From Streptomyces meridianus (GTDB taxonomy: Bacteria > Actinomycetota > Actinomycetes > Streptomycetales > Streptomycetaceae), in assembly GCF_023703325.1 (NCBI RefSeq), contig NZ_JAMQGM010000021.1, positions 1 through 64,000 on the forward strand: DNA of 64,000 nt. The letters run 5' to 3'. Below the pieces are notes generated by a model that did no database searches, was not told the origin of the DNA, and saw only the letters and a program-made list of their open reading frames with translations. Below, piece by piece: positions 24,772 through 34,489 of this stretch. The translations under genes were made by a program, and so were the position numbers. Every line of letters begins with the position of its first letter. Position 1 is the stretch's first letter.

Positions 24772-27161
24772 CGGCCCAGCAGACCGACGCCGCCGCCGAG
24801 GCACTCGCCCAGCGCCGGCGGGTCACCGTGCACGGGGTCGTACAGGGAGTCGGATTCCGGCCGTTCGTGCACCACCTCGCCTCCGAACTCGGACTGGCCG
24901 GGCACGTCACCAACACCGGTGAGGGCGTCGTCGCCGAGGTCGAGGGCCCGGCCGAGGCGGTCACCGCCTTCTGCGAGCGCATCGCCGCGGACGCGCCGCC
25001 CCTGGCGGCGGTCGAGTCCGTACGCCACGAGCCCGTCCCCACGACCGGCTCCACCGGTTTCGGCATCCTCGCCTCCCGCTCCGGCGGCCCCAGCCGGACC
25101 CTGGTCTCCCCGGACACCGCGACCTGCGACGACTGTCTGGCCGAAATGTCCGACCCGGCCGACCGCCGGTACCGGCATCCGTTCATCACCTGCACGAACT
25201 GCGGCCCTCGCTTCACCATCGTCACCGGACTGCCGTACGACCGCGCCAACACCACCATGGTGCGCTTCCCGATGTGCGAACGCTGCGCGAGCGAGTACAC
25301 CGACCCGGCCGACCGCCGCTTCCACGCCCAGCCCGTCGCCTGCCACGACTGCGGGCCCCGGCTGCGCCTGCTGCTGCGCGCCGGCGACGAGCCCGGCAAC
25401 ACCGTGACGCGCAGCCGGCCGCTCGCGGAAGCCCGGCGGCTGCTCGCCGAGGGCGCGATCCTCGCCGTCAAGGGCCTGGGCGGCTACCACCTTGCCTGCG
25501 ACGCGGGGAACGCGGACAGCGTCCGCAGGCTGCGGCGGCGCAAGGCCCGCGGCGACAAGCCCTTCGCCCTGATGGCCCGCCGGCTCGCCGACGCCGAGGC
25601 GATCGCCCGCATCGGCCCCCTCGAACGGGACCTGCTCACCGGAACCCGGCGGCCCGTCGTCCTGCTGCGCGCCCGCACCGTGGCCGAACGGCCCGCGGGC
25701 GCCCCCACTGTGGCCGACTCCGTCGCGCCCGGCAGCGCCGATCTCGGCGTCATGCTGCCCTACACCCCCCTGCACCACCTGCTGATGGGGCTGCCGGACG
25801 ACCCGCCCGGACCCCGGCTGCTCGTCCTGACCAGCGGAAACCTCGGCGGCGAGCCGATCGTCACCGACGACGACGAGGCCCTCGAACGCCTGGCCCGTCT
25901 CACCGACGGATGGCTCACCCACGACCGGCCCATCCACGTCCCCTGCGACGACTCGGTGGTGCGGGTGCTGGACGGCGAGGAACTGCCGGTGCGCCGCTCC
26001 CGCGGCTACGCGCCGTTCCCGGTGACCCTCCCGGTGCCCGTGGTGCCCGCGCTCGCCGTCGGCGGCGACCTCAAGAACACCTTCTGTCTCGGCGAGGGCC
26101 GCCGCGCCTGGCTGTCGGCGCACATCGGTGACATGGACGACCTGGCCACCCTCACCGCCTTCGACCGCGCCGAGGGCCAGCTGGAGGAGATCACCGGAGT
26201 CACGCCCACCGTGCTGGCCGCCGACCGCCACCCCGGCTACCGCTCCGGGCAGTGGGCCCGGCGCCACGCCGGGGCCCGCGAGGTGCGCCGGGTGCAGCAC
26301 CATCACGCCCACATCGCCTCCGCCATGGCCGAGCACGGGCTCGACGGCAGCCGCCGCGTCATCGGCGTCGCCTTCGACGGCACCGGTTACGGGGACGACG
26401 GAACGGTGTGGGGCGGAGAGTTCCTGCTCGCCGACTACCGGGGCTTCGACCGCTTCGCCCACCTCGCCCCGGTGCCCCTGCCGGGTGGGGACGCCGCCGT
26501 GCAGCGTCCCTATCGGATGGCGCTGGCCCACCTCTACGCCGCCCGGCTTCCCTGGACCGACGACCTGCCGTGCGTCGCGGCCTGCCCCGACGCCGAACGC
26601 CGACCGCTGGCCCGCCAGGTGGAACGGGGGCTGCACTGCGTCCCCACCTCGAGCATGGGCCGCCTCTTCGACGCCGTGGCTTCACTGGCGGGAGTGTGCC
26701 ACCACGCCGGTTACGAAGCGCAGGCGGCGATGGAGCTCGAGGCCGCGGCCACGGGCTGCCCCGAACCGCCCGACCCCGCCTACGCGTTCGGCCTGTCCCC
26801 CGGTCCCGACGGGCCGCTGATCGCCGACCCCGCGCCGGTGCTGGCCGCCGTCGTCGCCGACCTGCGCCGCGGCACCGGGCAGGACGTCATCGCGGCGCGT
26901 TTCCACCATGCGGTGACGCAGCTGGTGCGCCACGTCTGCGCCGCGGCACGCGAACGGCACGGGCTGGACACCGTGGCGCTCAGCGGCGGTGTGTTCGCCA
27001 ACGTGCTGCTGTCCGGCGCCTGCGCCCGCGACCTGCGCGAGGACGGTTTCACGGTGCTGCGGCACCGTTTCGTACCCCCGGGCGACGGCGGGCTGGCGCT
27101 CGGCCAGCTGATCGTCACCGCGCGCGAAGCCCTGCCGGACGCCGGCACGGCCACTCCCTGA
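24768..27161 (+). CDS. hypF: HypF, carbamoyltransferase for cyanide-ligand synthesis
   Basis: A 797-residue multidomain enzyme. An acylphosphatase domain comes first ([15 protein letters not shown], 24-38). Two paired zinc fingers follow with Cys at 120, 123, 142, 145, 170, 173, 192 and 195. A YrdC-like adenylation domain has [18 protein letters not shown]. The C-terminal Kae1-like carbamoyltransferase carries the metal-binding [14 protein letters not shown] and [12 protein letters not shown]. It transfers carbamoyl from carbamoyl phosphate to the C-terminal Cys of HypE, the first step towards the CN ligands. Full length, translation coupled to hypB. Confidence 0.96.
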   Translation: MTAQQTDAAAEALAQRRRVTVHGVVQGVGFRPFVHHLASELGLAGHVTNTGEGVVAEVEGPAEAVTAFCERIAADAPPLAAVESVRHEPVPTTGSTGFGILASRSGGPSRTLVSPDTATCDDCLAEMSDPADRRYRHPFITCTNCGPRFTIVTGLPYDRANTTMVRFPMCERCASEYTDPADRRFHAQPVACHDCGPRLRLLLRAGDEPGNTVTRSRPLAEARRLLAEGAILAVKGLGGYHLACDAGNADSVRRLRRRKARGDKPFALMARRLADAEAIARIGPLERDLLTGTRRPVVLLRARTVAERPAGAPTVADSVAPGSADLGVMLPYTPLHHLLMGLPDDPPGPRLLVLTSGNLGGEPIVTDDDEALERLARLTDGWLTHDRPIHVPCDDSVVRVLDGEELPVRRSRGYAPFPVTLPVPVVPALAVGGDLKNTFCLGEGRRAWLSAHIGDMDDLATLTAFDRAEGQLEEITGVTPTVLAADRHPGYRSGQWARRHAGAREVRRVQHHHAHIASAMAEHGLDGSRRVIGVAFDGTGYGDDGTVWGGEFLLADYRGFDRFAHLAPVPLPGGDAAVQRPYRMALAHLYAARLPWTDDLPCVAACPDAERRPLARQVERGLHCVPTSSMGRLFDAVASLAGVCHHAGYEAQAAMELEAAATGCPEPPDPAYAFGLSPGPDGPLIADPAPVLAAVVADLRRGTGQDVIAARFHHAVTQLVRHVCAAARERHGLDTVALSGGVFANVLLSGACARDLREDGFTVLRHRFVPPGDGGLALGQLIVTAREALPDAGTATP

Positions 27162-27185
27162 CCCCCCAGAGCGAGGAGAACCCCC

Positions 27186-27509
27186 ATGTGCCTGGCGGTA
27201 CCCGGCAAAGTGCTGGACATCGAGGAGCGGGACGGCACCCGCATGGCGAGCGTCGATTTCGGCGGTGTGGTGAAGGACGTCTGCCTCGAGTACCTGCCCG
27301 ACCTTCAGGTGGGCGAGTACGCCATCGTCCACGTCGGATTCGCGCTGCAACGGCTGGACGAGGAGTCGGCAAAGCAGACCCTCGCGCTGTTCGGCAACCT
27401 CGGAATGCTGGAGGAGGAGTTCGGCGACGCCTGGGAACAGGCCGCACAGGAGAGCGGCAGCCCGCTGCCCGCCGCGTCCGCCCCTGCCGCGCGGGAGGGC
27501 GGACGATGA
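27186..27509 (+). CDS. hypC: HypC, Fe(CN)2CO scaffold chaperone
   Basis: A 107-residue HypC with the invariant start [13 protein letters not shown], where Cys2 binds the iron centre together with Hyp[19 protein letters not shown] and [20 protein letters not shown] complete the OB-fold domain. An acidic helix and an Ala/Pro-rich tail follow and make it somewhat longer than many homologues. It overlaps hypD (ATGA). Confidence 0.95.
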   Translation: MCLAVPGKVLDIEERDGTRMASVDFGGVVKDVCLEYLPDLQVGEYAIVHVGFALQRLDEESAKQTLALFGNLGMLEEEFGDAWEQAAQESGSPLPAASAPAAREGGR

Positions 27510-28630
27510 AGTACATCGAGGAGTTCCAGGACCCCGAGCTCGCGCAGCGGCTGCTCGACGACATCCACGCCACCGTCACCCGTCCCTGGGCACTGATGGA
27601 GGTCTGCGGCGGGCAGACGCACTCGATCATCCGGCACGGAATCGACCAGCTACTGCCCGATCAGGTGGAGTTGATTCACGGACCGGGCTGTCCGGTGTGC
27701 GTGACACCGCTCGAGGTGATCGACAAGGCCCTCGAGATCGCTTCCCGACCCGGCGTGATCTTCTGCTCCTTCGGCGACATGCTCCGCGTGCCCGGCAGCA
27801 ACCGGGACCTGTTCCAGGTGCGCAGCGAAGGCGGCGACGTCCGCGTCGTCTACTCCCCGCTGGATGCGCTGCGGATCGCCCAGGAGAACCCGGACCGCGA
27901 GGTCGTGTTCTTCGGCATCGGCTTCGAGACCACCGCGCCGCCCAACGCCATGACCGTGTACCAGGCGCGCAAACTCGGCATCCGCAACTTCAGCCTGCTC
28001 GTCTCGCACGTCCGGGTGCCACCGGCCATCGAGGCGATCATGCAGTCGCCCGACTGCCGCGTCCAGGGCTTCCTGGCCGCCGGTCACGTGTGCAGTGTGA
28101 TGGGCATCGATGAGTACCCGGACCTGACCGAACGGTTCCAGGTACCGGTCGTCGTCACCGGGTTCGAGCCGCTGGACATCCTCGAAGGCATCCGCCGCGC
28201 CGTCCGGCAGCTGGAGCGCGGCGAGCACACGGTCGACAACGCGTACGCCCGTGTCGTCCGGCCGGAGGGCAACCCTGCGGCGAAGACCATGCTCGCCGAC
28301 GTCTTCGAGGTCACCGACCGCTCCTGGCGGGGCATCGGCACCATCCCGGCCAGCGGCTGGCGACTGTCCGAGCGCTACCGGGAATTCGACGCGGAGCACC
28401 GATTCTCCGTCACCGGGATCGCCACCGAGGAACCCGACGAGTGCCGCAGCGGCGAAGTCCTGCAGGGCCTGCTCAAGCCGAACGAATGTGCGGCGTTCGG
28501 CACGACCTGCACGCCGCGTACCCCCCTCGGCGCCACGATGGTCTCCAGCGAGGGGGCCTGCGCCGCGTACTACCTGTACCGCCGGCTCGGCGGCACGACT
28601 GCACCTCTGGAGGCGAGCCCCGTTGGCTGA
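27506..28630 (+). CDS. hypD: HypD, Fe-S scaffold for Fe(CN)2CO assembly
   Basis: A 374-residue protein that with HypC builds the Fe(CN)2CO unit. Conserved Cys motifs are [13 protein letters not shown] (thiol active site), [11 protein letters not shown], and AGHVCSVMG. The C-terminal cluster region contains [16 protein letters not shown] and the final [12 protein letters not shown]. The length matches the family. It overlaps hypC at the start and hypE at the end. Confidence 0.96.
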   Translation: MKYIEEFQDPELAQRLLDDIHATVTRPWALMEVCGGQTHSIIRHGIDQLLPDQVELIHGPGCPVCVTPLEVIDKALEIASRPGVIFCSFGDMLRVPGSNRDLFQVRSEGGDVRVVYSPLDALRIAQENPDREVVFFGIGFETTAPPNAMTVYQARKLGIRNFSLLVSHVRVPPAIEAIMQSPDCRVQGFLAAGHVCSVMGIDEYPDLTERFQVPVVVTGFEPLDILEGIRRAVRQLERGEHTVDNAYARVVRPEGNPAAKTMLADVFEVTDRSWRGIGTIPASGWRLSERYREFDAEHRFSVTGIATEEPDECRSGEVLQGLLKPNECAAFGTTCTPRTPLGATMVSSEGACAAYYLYRRLGGTTAPLEASPVG

Positions 28631-29708
28631 CATCACCGACCTGGACCGGCCGTACCAGGCACCGGACTTCTCCGGCTGGACCTGCCCCGCGCCCCTGCGC
28701 GACCAGCCCCGCATCGTCATGGGGCACGGCGGGGGCGGCGTGCTCTCCGGTGAACTCGTCCAGCACGTCTTCGCCCCCGCGTTCGGCGGCCAGGTCCTCT
28801 CGGCGCTGGCGGACTCCGCAACCGTCACGCTGGGCGGCACCCGGCTGGCGTTCTCCACCGACACGTACGTGGTGCGGCCGCTGTTCTTCCCCGGCGGCAG
28901 CATCGGCGACCTCGCGGTCAACGGCACCGTCAACGACCTGGCCATGAGCGGGGCGCGGGCGGCCTACCTCTCGTGCGGGTTCATCCTCGAGGAGGGCGTC
29001 GAGGTCGAGCTGGTGGCCCAGGTCGCCGAAGCACTCGGGGCCGCGGCACGCGCAGCCGGGGTGGAGGTCGCCACCGGCGACACGAAGGTGGTCGAGTCCG
29101 GGCACGGTGACGGCGTCTACATCAACACCGCCGGGATCGGCCTGGTCCCCGACGGCGTGGACATCCGGCCGCAGCGTGCGGTCCCGGGTGACGTCGTCAT
29201 CGTCAGCGGGGACATCGGCGTGCACGGCGTGGCCGTCATGAGCCTGCGCGAGGGGCTGGAGTTCGGGACCGGGATCGAGAGCGACTGCGCCGCCCTCGGC
29301 GGACTGGTCGAGTCCATGCTCGCCGTCACGCCCGACCTGCACGTGCTGCGCGACCCCACCCGCGGCGGGCTCGCCGCGGCCCTCGGTGAGATCGCTTCGG
29401 CCGCCGGCGTCGGTGTCGTCCTGCAGGAGCGTTCCGTCCCGGTCCCCGACCCGGTCGCCAACGCCTGCGCGGTCCTGGGCCTGGACCCGCTGTACGTCGC
29501 CAACGAGGGCAAGCTGGTCGCCTTCGTTCCGCGCGAGCACGCGGACGCGGTCCTCGACGCGATGCGCGCCCACCCGCTGGGCGCCCGCGCGGCGGTGATC
29601 GGCGAATGCGTCGATTCCCACCCGGGCATGGTCGTCGCCCGCACCGGGCTCGGCGGCACCCGCGTCATCGACCTGCCCATCGGCGAGCAGCTCCCCCGAA
29701 TCTGCTGA
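28623..29708 (+). CDS. hypE: HypE, dehydratase forming thiocyanate
   Basis: A 361-residue AIR-synthase-like ATPase that dehydrates the carbamoylated C-terminal cysteine to thiocyanate. The ATP/Mg loop is [17 protein letters not shown], and [38 protein letters not shown] segments follow. [20 protein letters not shown] and [17 protein letters not shown] are intact. The C-terminus LPRIC ends in the essential acceptor Cys. The most likely start is TTG at 28623, overlapping hypD by eight bases; no ATG lies nearby. Confidence 0.95.
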   Translation: MADITDLDRPYQAPDFSGWTCPAPLRDQPRIVMGHGGGGVLSGELVQHVFAPAFGGQVLSALADSATVTLGGTRLAFSTDTYVVRPLFFPGGSIGDLAVNGTVNDLAMSGARAAYLSCGFILEEGVEVELVAQVAEALGAAARAAGVEVATGDTKVVESGHGDGVYINTAGIGLVPDGVDIRPQRAVPGDVVIVSGDIGVHGVAVMSLREGLEFGTGIESDCAALGGLVESMLAVTPDLHVLRDPTRGGLAAALGEIASAAGVGVVLQERSVPVPDPVANACAVLGLDPLYVANEGKLVAFVPREHADAVLDAMRAHPLGARAAVIGECVDSHPGMVVARTGLGGTRVIDLPIGEQLPRIC

Positions 29709-29765
29709 ACCCGTCTTCCAGCCATCACCTTCGATGCGTTCACTGCCGAAGCAGAGCGAGGGAAC

Positions 29766-31262
29766 ATGACCGACCAAACGACGGACGCCGATCCGCCGCC
29801 GGAGGGGCTGAAGGCGAACGCGATCGGTTTCCTCGAGGCCCTCGTCATCGGGCTGAACGCCACCTCACCCGCGTACTCGCTCGCGGCCGTCATCGGTCCC
29901 ATCACCGCGTTCGTCGGAATCTACGCACCCGGCGTGATGCTCGCGTCCTTCGTGCCGATGCTCCTGATCGCTTCGGCGTTCTTCTACCTCAACCGGGCCG
30001 ACCAGGACTGCGGCACGACATTCTCGTGGGTCACCCGCGCCATGGGGCCGTGGGCGGGATGGCTGGGCGGGTGGGCCATCACCATGACCGGAGTCCTGGT
30101 CATCGGGTCGCTGGCCGACGTCGCCGTGAGCTTCGGGCTGCTCGCGGTCGGCCTCGACAGCTGGGCGGAGAACGCGTTCGTGCGCCAACTGCTCGCCGTG
30201 CTGCTCATTCTTCTGATGACGCTGCTGTGCGTGATCGGCACGGAGTTGTCGGCCCGGGTCCAGGATGTCCTCATCCTGGCCCAGGTCGTCTTCCTGCTCG
30301 TCTTCGTCGTGGCGGCGCTCTACCGCGTGTACGCCGGAACGAGCCCGTTCGACTCGGTCGAGCCGGAGCTGAAGTGGATGGATCCGTTCGGGCGCGGAGG
30401 CGCGGCGCTCACCGGGGCCCTGCTGCTGGGCGTCTTCATCTACTGGGGGTGGGAGTCGGCGGTCAACCTCACCGAGGAGACCGAGGACTCGGCCACCGCC
30501 CCCGGCAAGGCCGGGATCTGGTCGACCGTGGTGCTGCTCATCACCTACCTGTCCGTCGGCTTCGCGGTCGTGGCCTACGCCGGACCGGCCTACCTCGCCG
30601 AGAACGCCGGCGAGGAGGAGTTCATCTTCGCCCTGCTGGCGGACAAGGTGCTGGGCGGCTGGGACTGGATCGTGCTCCTGGCCGTCTCGACCTCCGCCAT
30701 CGCCTCGACGCAGACGACCATCATCCCGGCCTCGCGCACGGCACTGTCCATGGCGCGCCGCATGGCGCTGCCGCACGCCTACGGCCACATCCACCAGCGG
30801 TTCCGTACACCCGACGTGAGCACCTGGTGGGTCGCAGCCATCGCCATCGGCTGGTACCTCTGCGTCAACCAGATCAGCACCAACGCCCTGTTCGACTCGC
30901 TCTCGGCACTGTCGCTGCTCATCGCGTTCTACTACGCGCTCACCGGCATCGCCTGCGCCGTCTACTACCGGCGGCAACTGACGGACAGCGTGCGCAACTT
31001 CCTTCTCATCGGCCTCGGGCCGCTGGTCGGAGCCGGGCTGCTGACCTGGCTGCTGGTCGAGTCGGTCAGCGACCTGGCCGACCCGGAGAACTCCTACAGC
31101 GGCGTCTCGTGGTTCGGTCTGGGACCGCCGCTGGTCATCGGCATCGGGATCGCCCTCGTCGGGGTCGTCATCATGTTCGTCTGGCGGTTCGTGTCCCCTG
31201 CCTTCTGGTCGGAGCGGCCGAGTGTGGCCGATCCGCACGTCGTCCACGGAAGGGGACGGTGA
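29766..31262 (+). CDS. APC-superfamily amino acid permease
   Basis: A 498-residue transporter with about 12 membrane spans. The first span, NAIGFLEALVIGLNATSPAYSLA, is the APC entry motif. LNRADQDCGTTFSWVTRAMGPWAGW and FIYWGWESAVNLTEETEDS follow in the usual positions. The substrate is probably an amino acid or polyamine, but cannot be given. It starts 57 bases after hypE on the same strand and is followed after one base by a universal stress protein gene. It could be read through from the hyp operon or be a separate two-gene unit. Confidence 0.88.
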   Translation: MTDQTTDADPPPEGLKANAIGFLEALVIGLNATSPAYSLAAVIGPITAFVGIYAPGVMLASFVPMLLIASAFFYLNRADQDCGTTFSWVTRAMGPWAGWLGGWAITMTGVLVIGSLADVAVSFGLLAVGLDSWAENAFVRQLLAVLLILLMTLLCVIGTELSARVQDVLILAQVVFLLVFVVAALYRVYAGTSPFDSVEPELKWMDPFGRGGAALTGALLLGVFIYWGWESAVNLTEETEDSATAPGKAGIWSTVVLLITYLSVGFAVVAYAGPAYLAENAGEEEFIFALLADKVLGGWDWIVLLAVSTSAIASTQTTIIPASRTALSMARRMALPHAYGHIHQRFRTPDVSTWWVAAIAIGWYLCVNQISTNALFDSLSALSLLIAFYYALTGIACAVYYRRQLTDSVRNFLLIGLGPLVGAGLLTWLLVESVSDLADPENSYSGVSWFGLGPPLVIGIGIALVGVVIMFVWRFVSPAFWSERPSVADPHVVHGRGR

Positions 31263-31263
31263 C

Positions 31264-31692
31264 ATGACGGTCGTGCTGGGCTACGACGAGTCGCCGGGCG
31301 CCAAACGGGCGCTGGGAGCGGCGCTCGAGGTGTCGGCCGCGTTCGGCGAACCGCTCATCCTGGTCTACGGTGCGGCGCCGCCGGGGACCCGGGGCGAGGA
31401 GTACCGGGTCGTGAAGGACGCGCTCCACGAAGCCGGGCGGACGGCGCTGGATCACGCCGTCGCGGAGGCCGACGCCGCCGGAGTGCCGACGACCGTCGAG
31501 ATCATCGACGAGAAGCCGGCGCCGGCGCTGCTGGACGCCGCGGAACGCCACAACGCGCGGGTGATCGTGGTGGGCACCTGGGGCGAGAGCCCGATGCGCG
31601 GCGCCCTGCTCGGGTCCACGCCCCACAAGCTGCTGCACCTGTCGACCCGCCCGGTGCTGTGCGTGCCGAGTCATCTGCCGGGGGACGACTGA
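31264..31692 (+). CDS. Universal stress protein (UspA family)
   Basis: A 142-residue single-domain Usp. It begins MTVVLGYDESPGAKRALGAAL, with the strand 1-helix 1 pattern of the family. The ATP-binding type C-terminal loop is VVGTWGESPMRGALLGSTPHKLLHLSTRPVL, close to the G-2x-G-9x-G(S/T) motif, so it probably binds ATP. It is almost contiguous with the APC permease gene; pairing of Usp with a permease suggests a regulatory partner of the transporter. Confidence 0.9.
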   Translation: MTVVLGYDESPGAKRALGAALEVSAAFGEPLILVYGAAPPGTRGEEYRVVKDALHEAGRTALDHAVAEADAAGVPTTVEIIDEKPAPALLDAAERHNARVIVVGTWGESPMRGALLGSTPHKLLHLSTRPVLCVPSHLPGDD

Positions 31693-31774
31693 GCAGGGCG
31701 GACGCCTCTCGCCGCCGGCTCGCGCCCGCAGCGGGACGGTGACCGGGGACGTCCCGCCGGGGCGCCGAGCGGCA

Positions 31775-31815
31775 ACGACGAGGGCCCGGGACTCGGTGTC
31801 CTGGGCCCTCGTCGT
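31775..31815. terminator. Bidirectional terminator
   Basis: A perfect 13-base inverted repeat, ACGACGAGGGCCC (31775-31787) and GGGCCCTCGTCGT (31803-31815). It lies between the converging Usp and ADP-ribosyltransferase genes. No T-run, as is usual in streptomycetes. Confidence 0.8.
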
Positions 31816-31835
31816 CCGCGTGGGGAGAGACCGGC

Positions 31836-32552
31836 TCAGCTCGACGAGCCGGCCAGCCCGGCCCCCACCGCCGAGGCCGGGTTGAAGTGGGGGTTCGTCC
31901 GGCAGCCGAGGTTCCGGTAGATGTTCTTGTTCGTCTCCGGGTCCTGGCCCTCCCAGTGGTACTGGCACGCACCCTGGATGAACCGCCCCTGGACGCCGCC
32001 GGGGAAGTCGATCTCCTTGTTCCACAGGTACTGCGAGTTGATGTCGTTCTGCCGTGCGGTGGCGTTCACGTCGATCCCGCCGGGGGCCTGGATCGCGTAC
32101 ACCCAGCCGTCGTTGTTGTTCGCCGTGGCGAAGCCCTGGGCCACCCACCGGTCACAACTGGTGCTGACGTGGGCCGTCGTCTGCGTACTGCCCCCGATGA
32201 TCCACTGCGGGAACGGGGTGAGGTCCGAACCCCGCGGAGTGAAGCCGTCCCGGAAGATCACCTCCGGGTCCGGACGAGTGTCGCCCCGCCACAGGGTGTT
32301 GCTGTCGTGGCGCCAGTACCAGTTCTCGCGCACGGCGGCGACCTCCACCGGCGACTGGATGCTGAGGTCCGTGGTGGTCTGGGCCCAGTCCGCCGTGCGG
32401 AACCCGCCGGTCGGCCCGCAGGGGCCGGTGTCACGGATCTGCTCCGGGGTCCCCGGATAGTCGTCGGCCGAGGCGCCGGCCGGCGAGAACATCAGCGAAC
32501 CGGTGATCAGGGCGGTGGCGGTGGCGAGACGGAGTGCGTGCTTCGTCATCAT
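31836..32552 (-). CDS. Secreted Scabin/pierisin-like ADP-ribosyltransferase
   Basis: A 238-residue protein with a Sec signal peptide (cut probably after Ala29, AGASA). The mature part has the ADP-ribosyltransferase order: NAD-binding Arg89 in TLWRGDTRPDPEVIF, RDGFTPRGSDLTPFPQWI, the STS motif at 130-132 (AHVSTSCDRW), the block VYAIQAPGGIDVNATA, and a third motif NKE (178-180) before IDFPGGV. The third motif in Scabin, ScARP and pierisins is QxE; here Gln is replaced by Asn, with Glu180 kept. Relatives modify guanine bases or nucleosides. Four or five Cys in the mature chain could form disulfides. It is a lone gene, with no immunity gene adjoining. Confidence 0.8.
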   Translation of the reverse strand: MMTKHALRLATATALITGSLMFSPAGASADDYPGTPEQIRDTGPCGPTGGFRTADWAQTTTDLSIQSPVEVAAVRENWYWRHDSNTLWRGDTRPDPEVIFRDGFTPRGSDLTPFPQWIIGGSTQTTAHVSTSCDRWVAQGFATANNNDGWVYAIQAPGGIDVNATARQNDINSQYLWNKEIDFPGGVQGRFIQGACQYHWEGQDPETNKNIYRNLGCRTNPHFNPASAVGAGLAGSSS

Positions 32553-33012
32553 GTGCGGGGCAACCCATCGTTCGGCGTACGGGATCCCCAGTCCACAACC
32601 GGGAAATCCGGATCGGCCGAACGACGTCCGGGACAGTCACCCGTCGGCACCACCACCTCCACCCGCCCGGCGCAGATCCGCCGCCCGCGGCCACGGGCCA
32701 TCGCCACCGCTCGGTCGGGGACGTCGGATGACGTTCCGTCAGCTGACTCCGGCAGCCGGGTAGAACCTGCGAGCGGCGCGCCTGGCCGCTCGCCAGGGGC
32801 CGTGGACGACGACCGGACAAGCGAACCGGTCGACCGATTGCCGTCGGCACAACGCAGAACGGCCTGACCGGCCAGCCTGCGGGGCGGTACAGAGAGCGAC
32901 AGGTCCGGGGGCGCGAACGGGCGTCGGTGCCCGCTGCGGGCACAGGCGAATCCGTGTGGCTCCACCTCAGTGCATCTGGCAACACACCGGTAGACCTTTC
33001 AGCCTGAGGCGC
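32553..33012. other. 460-base gap without a supported gene
   Basis: No frame here has family-like sequence. It contains the upstream region of the ADP-ribosyltransferase gene on the right side of 32552, and a ribosome-site-like TGAGGCGC just before the PNPOx pseudogene. I see nothing else. Confidence 0.5.
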
Positions 33013-33437
33013 ATGTCCTCACCAAGTCTCGAGGTCACTGCGTTCCTGGCGGATCCGCGACCCCCGGCCAGTGTGCGACCGTCACCGCGCGTGGGAACCC
33101 GGCCCTCGCCACCATGTGGTTCGACTTCGCCGAGGGCCGACTGTGGTTCCACACACCGCTCCGCTCGCCGAACCCGTTCCTGAACGCGATCGAGCAGGGG
33201 CGTGAGATCGCCGCGATGATCTCCACCTTCGATCCACCAGAAGACATCCGGCAGGTACGTACTACAGGACCAGGCCGACTGGAGCCGACCGATCCCGACC
33301 GGGTCCGGGCCATCTACCGCCGCTACGTCGCCGATTGGGACACGACGTGGGAAGGCCAGCCGTCACCTATCCGGGGGCTCCAGGGACAAGCCGAGTACCG
33401 CTGGTCAGAGGGAACCGGGGAAACTCCTGGGCCGTAG
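33013..33437 (+). pseudogene. Frameshifted PNPOx-family (split-barrel) gene
   Basis: ATG 33013 opens with SSPSLEVTAFLADPRPPASV, the normal beginning of F420/FMN-dependent split-barrel proteins. The frame must then shift near 33073 to continue as ATVTARGNPALATMWFDF, FAEGRLWFHTPLRSPNPFLN and IYRRYVADWDTTWEGQPSP. One missing base would restore a single frame. The C-terminal part is short, ending at 33437. As it stands no intact product is made, unless the base is a sequencing error. Cofactor cannot be assigned. Confidence 0.7.
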
Positions 33438-33557
33438 CACAACGCAGGGCCCCGCCTCAAGACGGGTCCGCCCCACGTTGCCCGTCCCCCGGTCGTCTTC
33501 GGCAGCGAGCCGGGGAGCCCGGCGATCAGCCACGCGGACTGTCCGGCTTCCGGGCCG

Positions 33558-33818
33558 TCAGCTCTCGTAGTGGTAGCGGCACTGCGCGATCAGGACCGAG
33601 TCGTCCCCGACCTTGTAGATCAGGCGATGCTCGTCGTTGATCCGGCGCGACCAGTAGCCCTGGAAGCCGTGCTTGAGAGGTTCCGGCTTGCCGATCCCCT
33701 CGTTGCCGTTACGCATCACATCCGCGATGAGCGTGTTGATCCGCTTGAGGATCTTGCGATCCTGGGACTGCCACCAGAGGTAGTCCTCCCCGGCACGGGA
33801 GGCAAAGGTGATCTTCAT
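33558..33818 (-). CDS. yoeB: YoeB-type mRNA interferase toxin
   Basis: An 86-residue toxin of the Txe/YoeB family. It starts MKITFASRAGEDYLWWQSQD and contains KRINTLIADVMRNGNEGIGKPEPLKHGFQGYWSRRI, with EHRLIYKV and the C-terminal catalytic-type ending CRYHYES. YoeB cleaves mRNA at the ribosomal A site. The start overlaps the antitoxin stop by four bases. All catalytic-type residues (Glu46-like, Arg, His, Tyr near the end) appear kept. Confidence 0.93.
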   Translation of the reverse strand: MKITFASRAGEDYLWWQSQDRKILKRINTLIADVMRNGNEGIGKPEPLKHGFQGYWSRRINDEHRLIYKVGDDSVLIAQCRYHYES

Positions 33819-34063
33819 TCGAAGTCCGCGAGTTCACGCACCGCCCCGCCGCCGCTCTCCAACTCCTCGATGGATGCAAGGAGACGGCGGGCGTTCGCAG
33901 GGCTGCGCAGCAGGTAAGCCGTCTCCTTCAAGGACTCGTAGTCCTCCAGCGAGACGATGACCACCGGCTCATGCCCGGCGCGCGTGATCACTATTTCCTC
34001 GCGGTCGTCGGTCACGGCGTTGAGCACTTCCGCGTACTTCGCCCGCGACTCCGAGTACGACAT
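33815..34063 (-). CDS. yefM: YefM/Phd-family antitoxin
   Basis: An 82-residue antitoxin. It starts MSYSESRAKYAEVLNAVTDD, followed by EEIVITRAGHEPVVIVSLEDYESLKET, the standard Phd/YefM DNA-binding fold. The acidic C-terminal half (RRLLASIEELESGGG) binds and neutralises YoeB. The start at 34063 fits the family length, with AGGAGG 18 bases or so upstream; a longer frame to 34150 is not supported. With the toxin it forms an autoregulated pair. Confidence 0.93.
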   Translation of the reverse strand: MSYSESRAKYAEVLNAVTDDREEIVITRAGHEPVVIVSLEDYESLKETAYLLRSPANARRLLASIEELESGGGAVRELADFE

Positions 34064-34089
34064 CGTCTTCACCGCAAACCTCCTGCTTG

Positions 34090-34095
34090 AGTACA
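34090..34095 (-). promoter_or_regulatory. Possible YefM operator half-site
   Basis: On the minus strand TGTACT lies about 30 bases ahead of the antitoxin start, one base off the TGTACA core bound by YefM proteins. It overlaps a TACTCA -10-like hexamer. Weak evidence. Confidence 0.3.
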
Positions 34096-34219
34096 GAAAA
34101 TTGCACGTCTCACTGGGCGGGCTGACAACGCCGCACGGAGGGGACGTCATTCACAGGTCTCGCCGCGGTCGACGATCCGTCCCGAGCACGCACGACGGAC
34201 CGCCGACCTGCACACACGG

Positions 34220-34345
34220 TCAGATCAGACCGAGGTCGATCTCCACCGGGAACGGCGCCGCGACCTTGATGACACCGATGAACACGTCACCGTCCCGGTA
34301 GATCTTCGTCGCGGGGTCGAGGACGTACGTGTACACGAGGGGAAC
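34220..34345 (-). pseudogene. C-terminal fragment, possibly of a Uma2-family gene
   Basis: Downstream of the tRNA, a 41-residue stretch reads GVPLVYTYVLDPATKIYRDG and then DVFIGVIKVAAPFPVEIDLG before a stop at 34220. It looks like the end of a Uma2 (DUF820) endonuclease-like protein. Upstream the same frame runs into the tRNA terminator, so the front of the gene is missing. It is either a relic or a chance match; certainty is low. Confidence 0.4.
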
Positions 34346-34441
34346 GCCGGTCGCGGGGACTCTCCGGCGATCCTGATCCCGCCGGGCTCGGCGCCATTGG
34401 GCACCCTCGGAACCCGCGCCCGGACCGCGAAGCAGAGCGCA

Positions 34442-34482
34442 GAAACGAAAACCCCGGCTCGGACGAGATCCGAGCCGGGGTT
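34442..34482 (-). terminator. Terminator of tRNA-Thr
   Basis: Perfect 14-base inverted repeat AACCCCGGCTCGGA (34450-34463) with TCCGAGCCGGGGTT (34469-34482), loop of five. On the minus strand it is followed by TTTTCGTTT. It ends transcription from the tRNA gene. Confidence 0.9.
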
Positions 34483-34489
34483 TCGGTGG

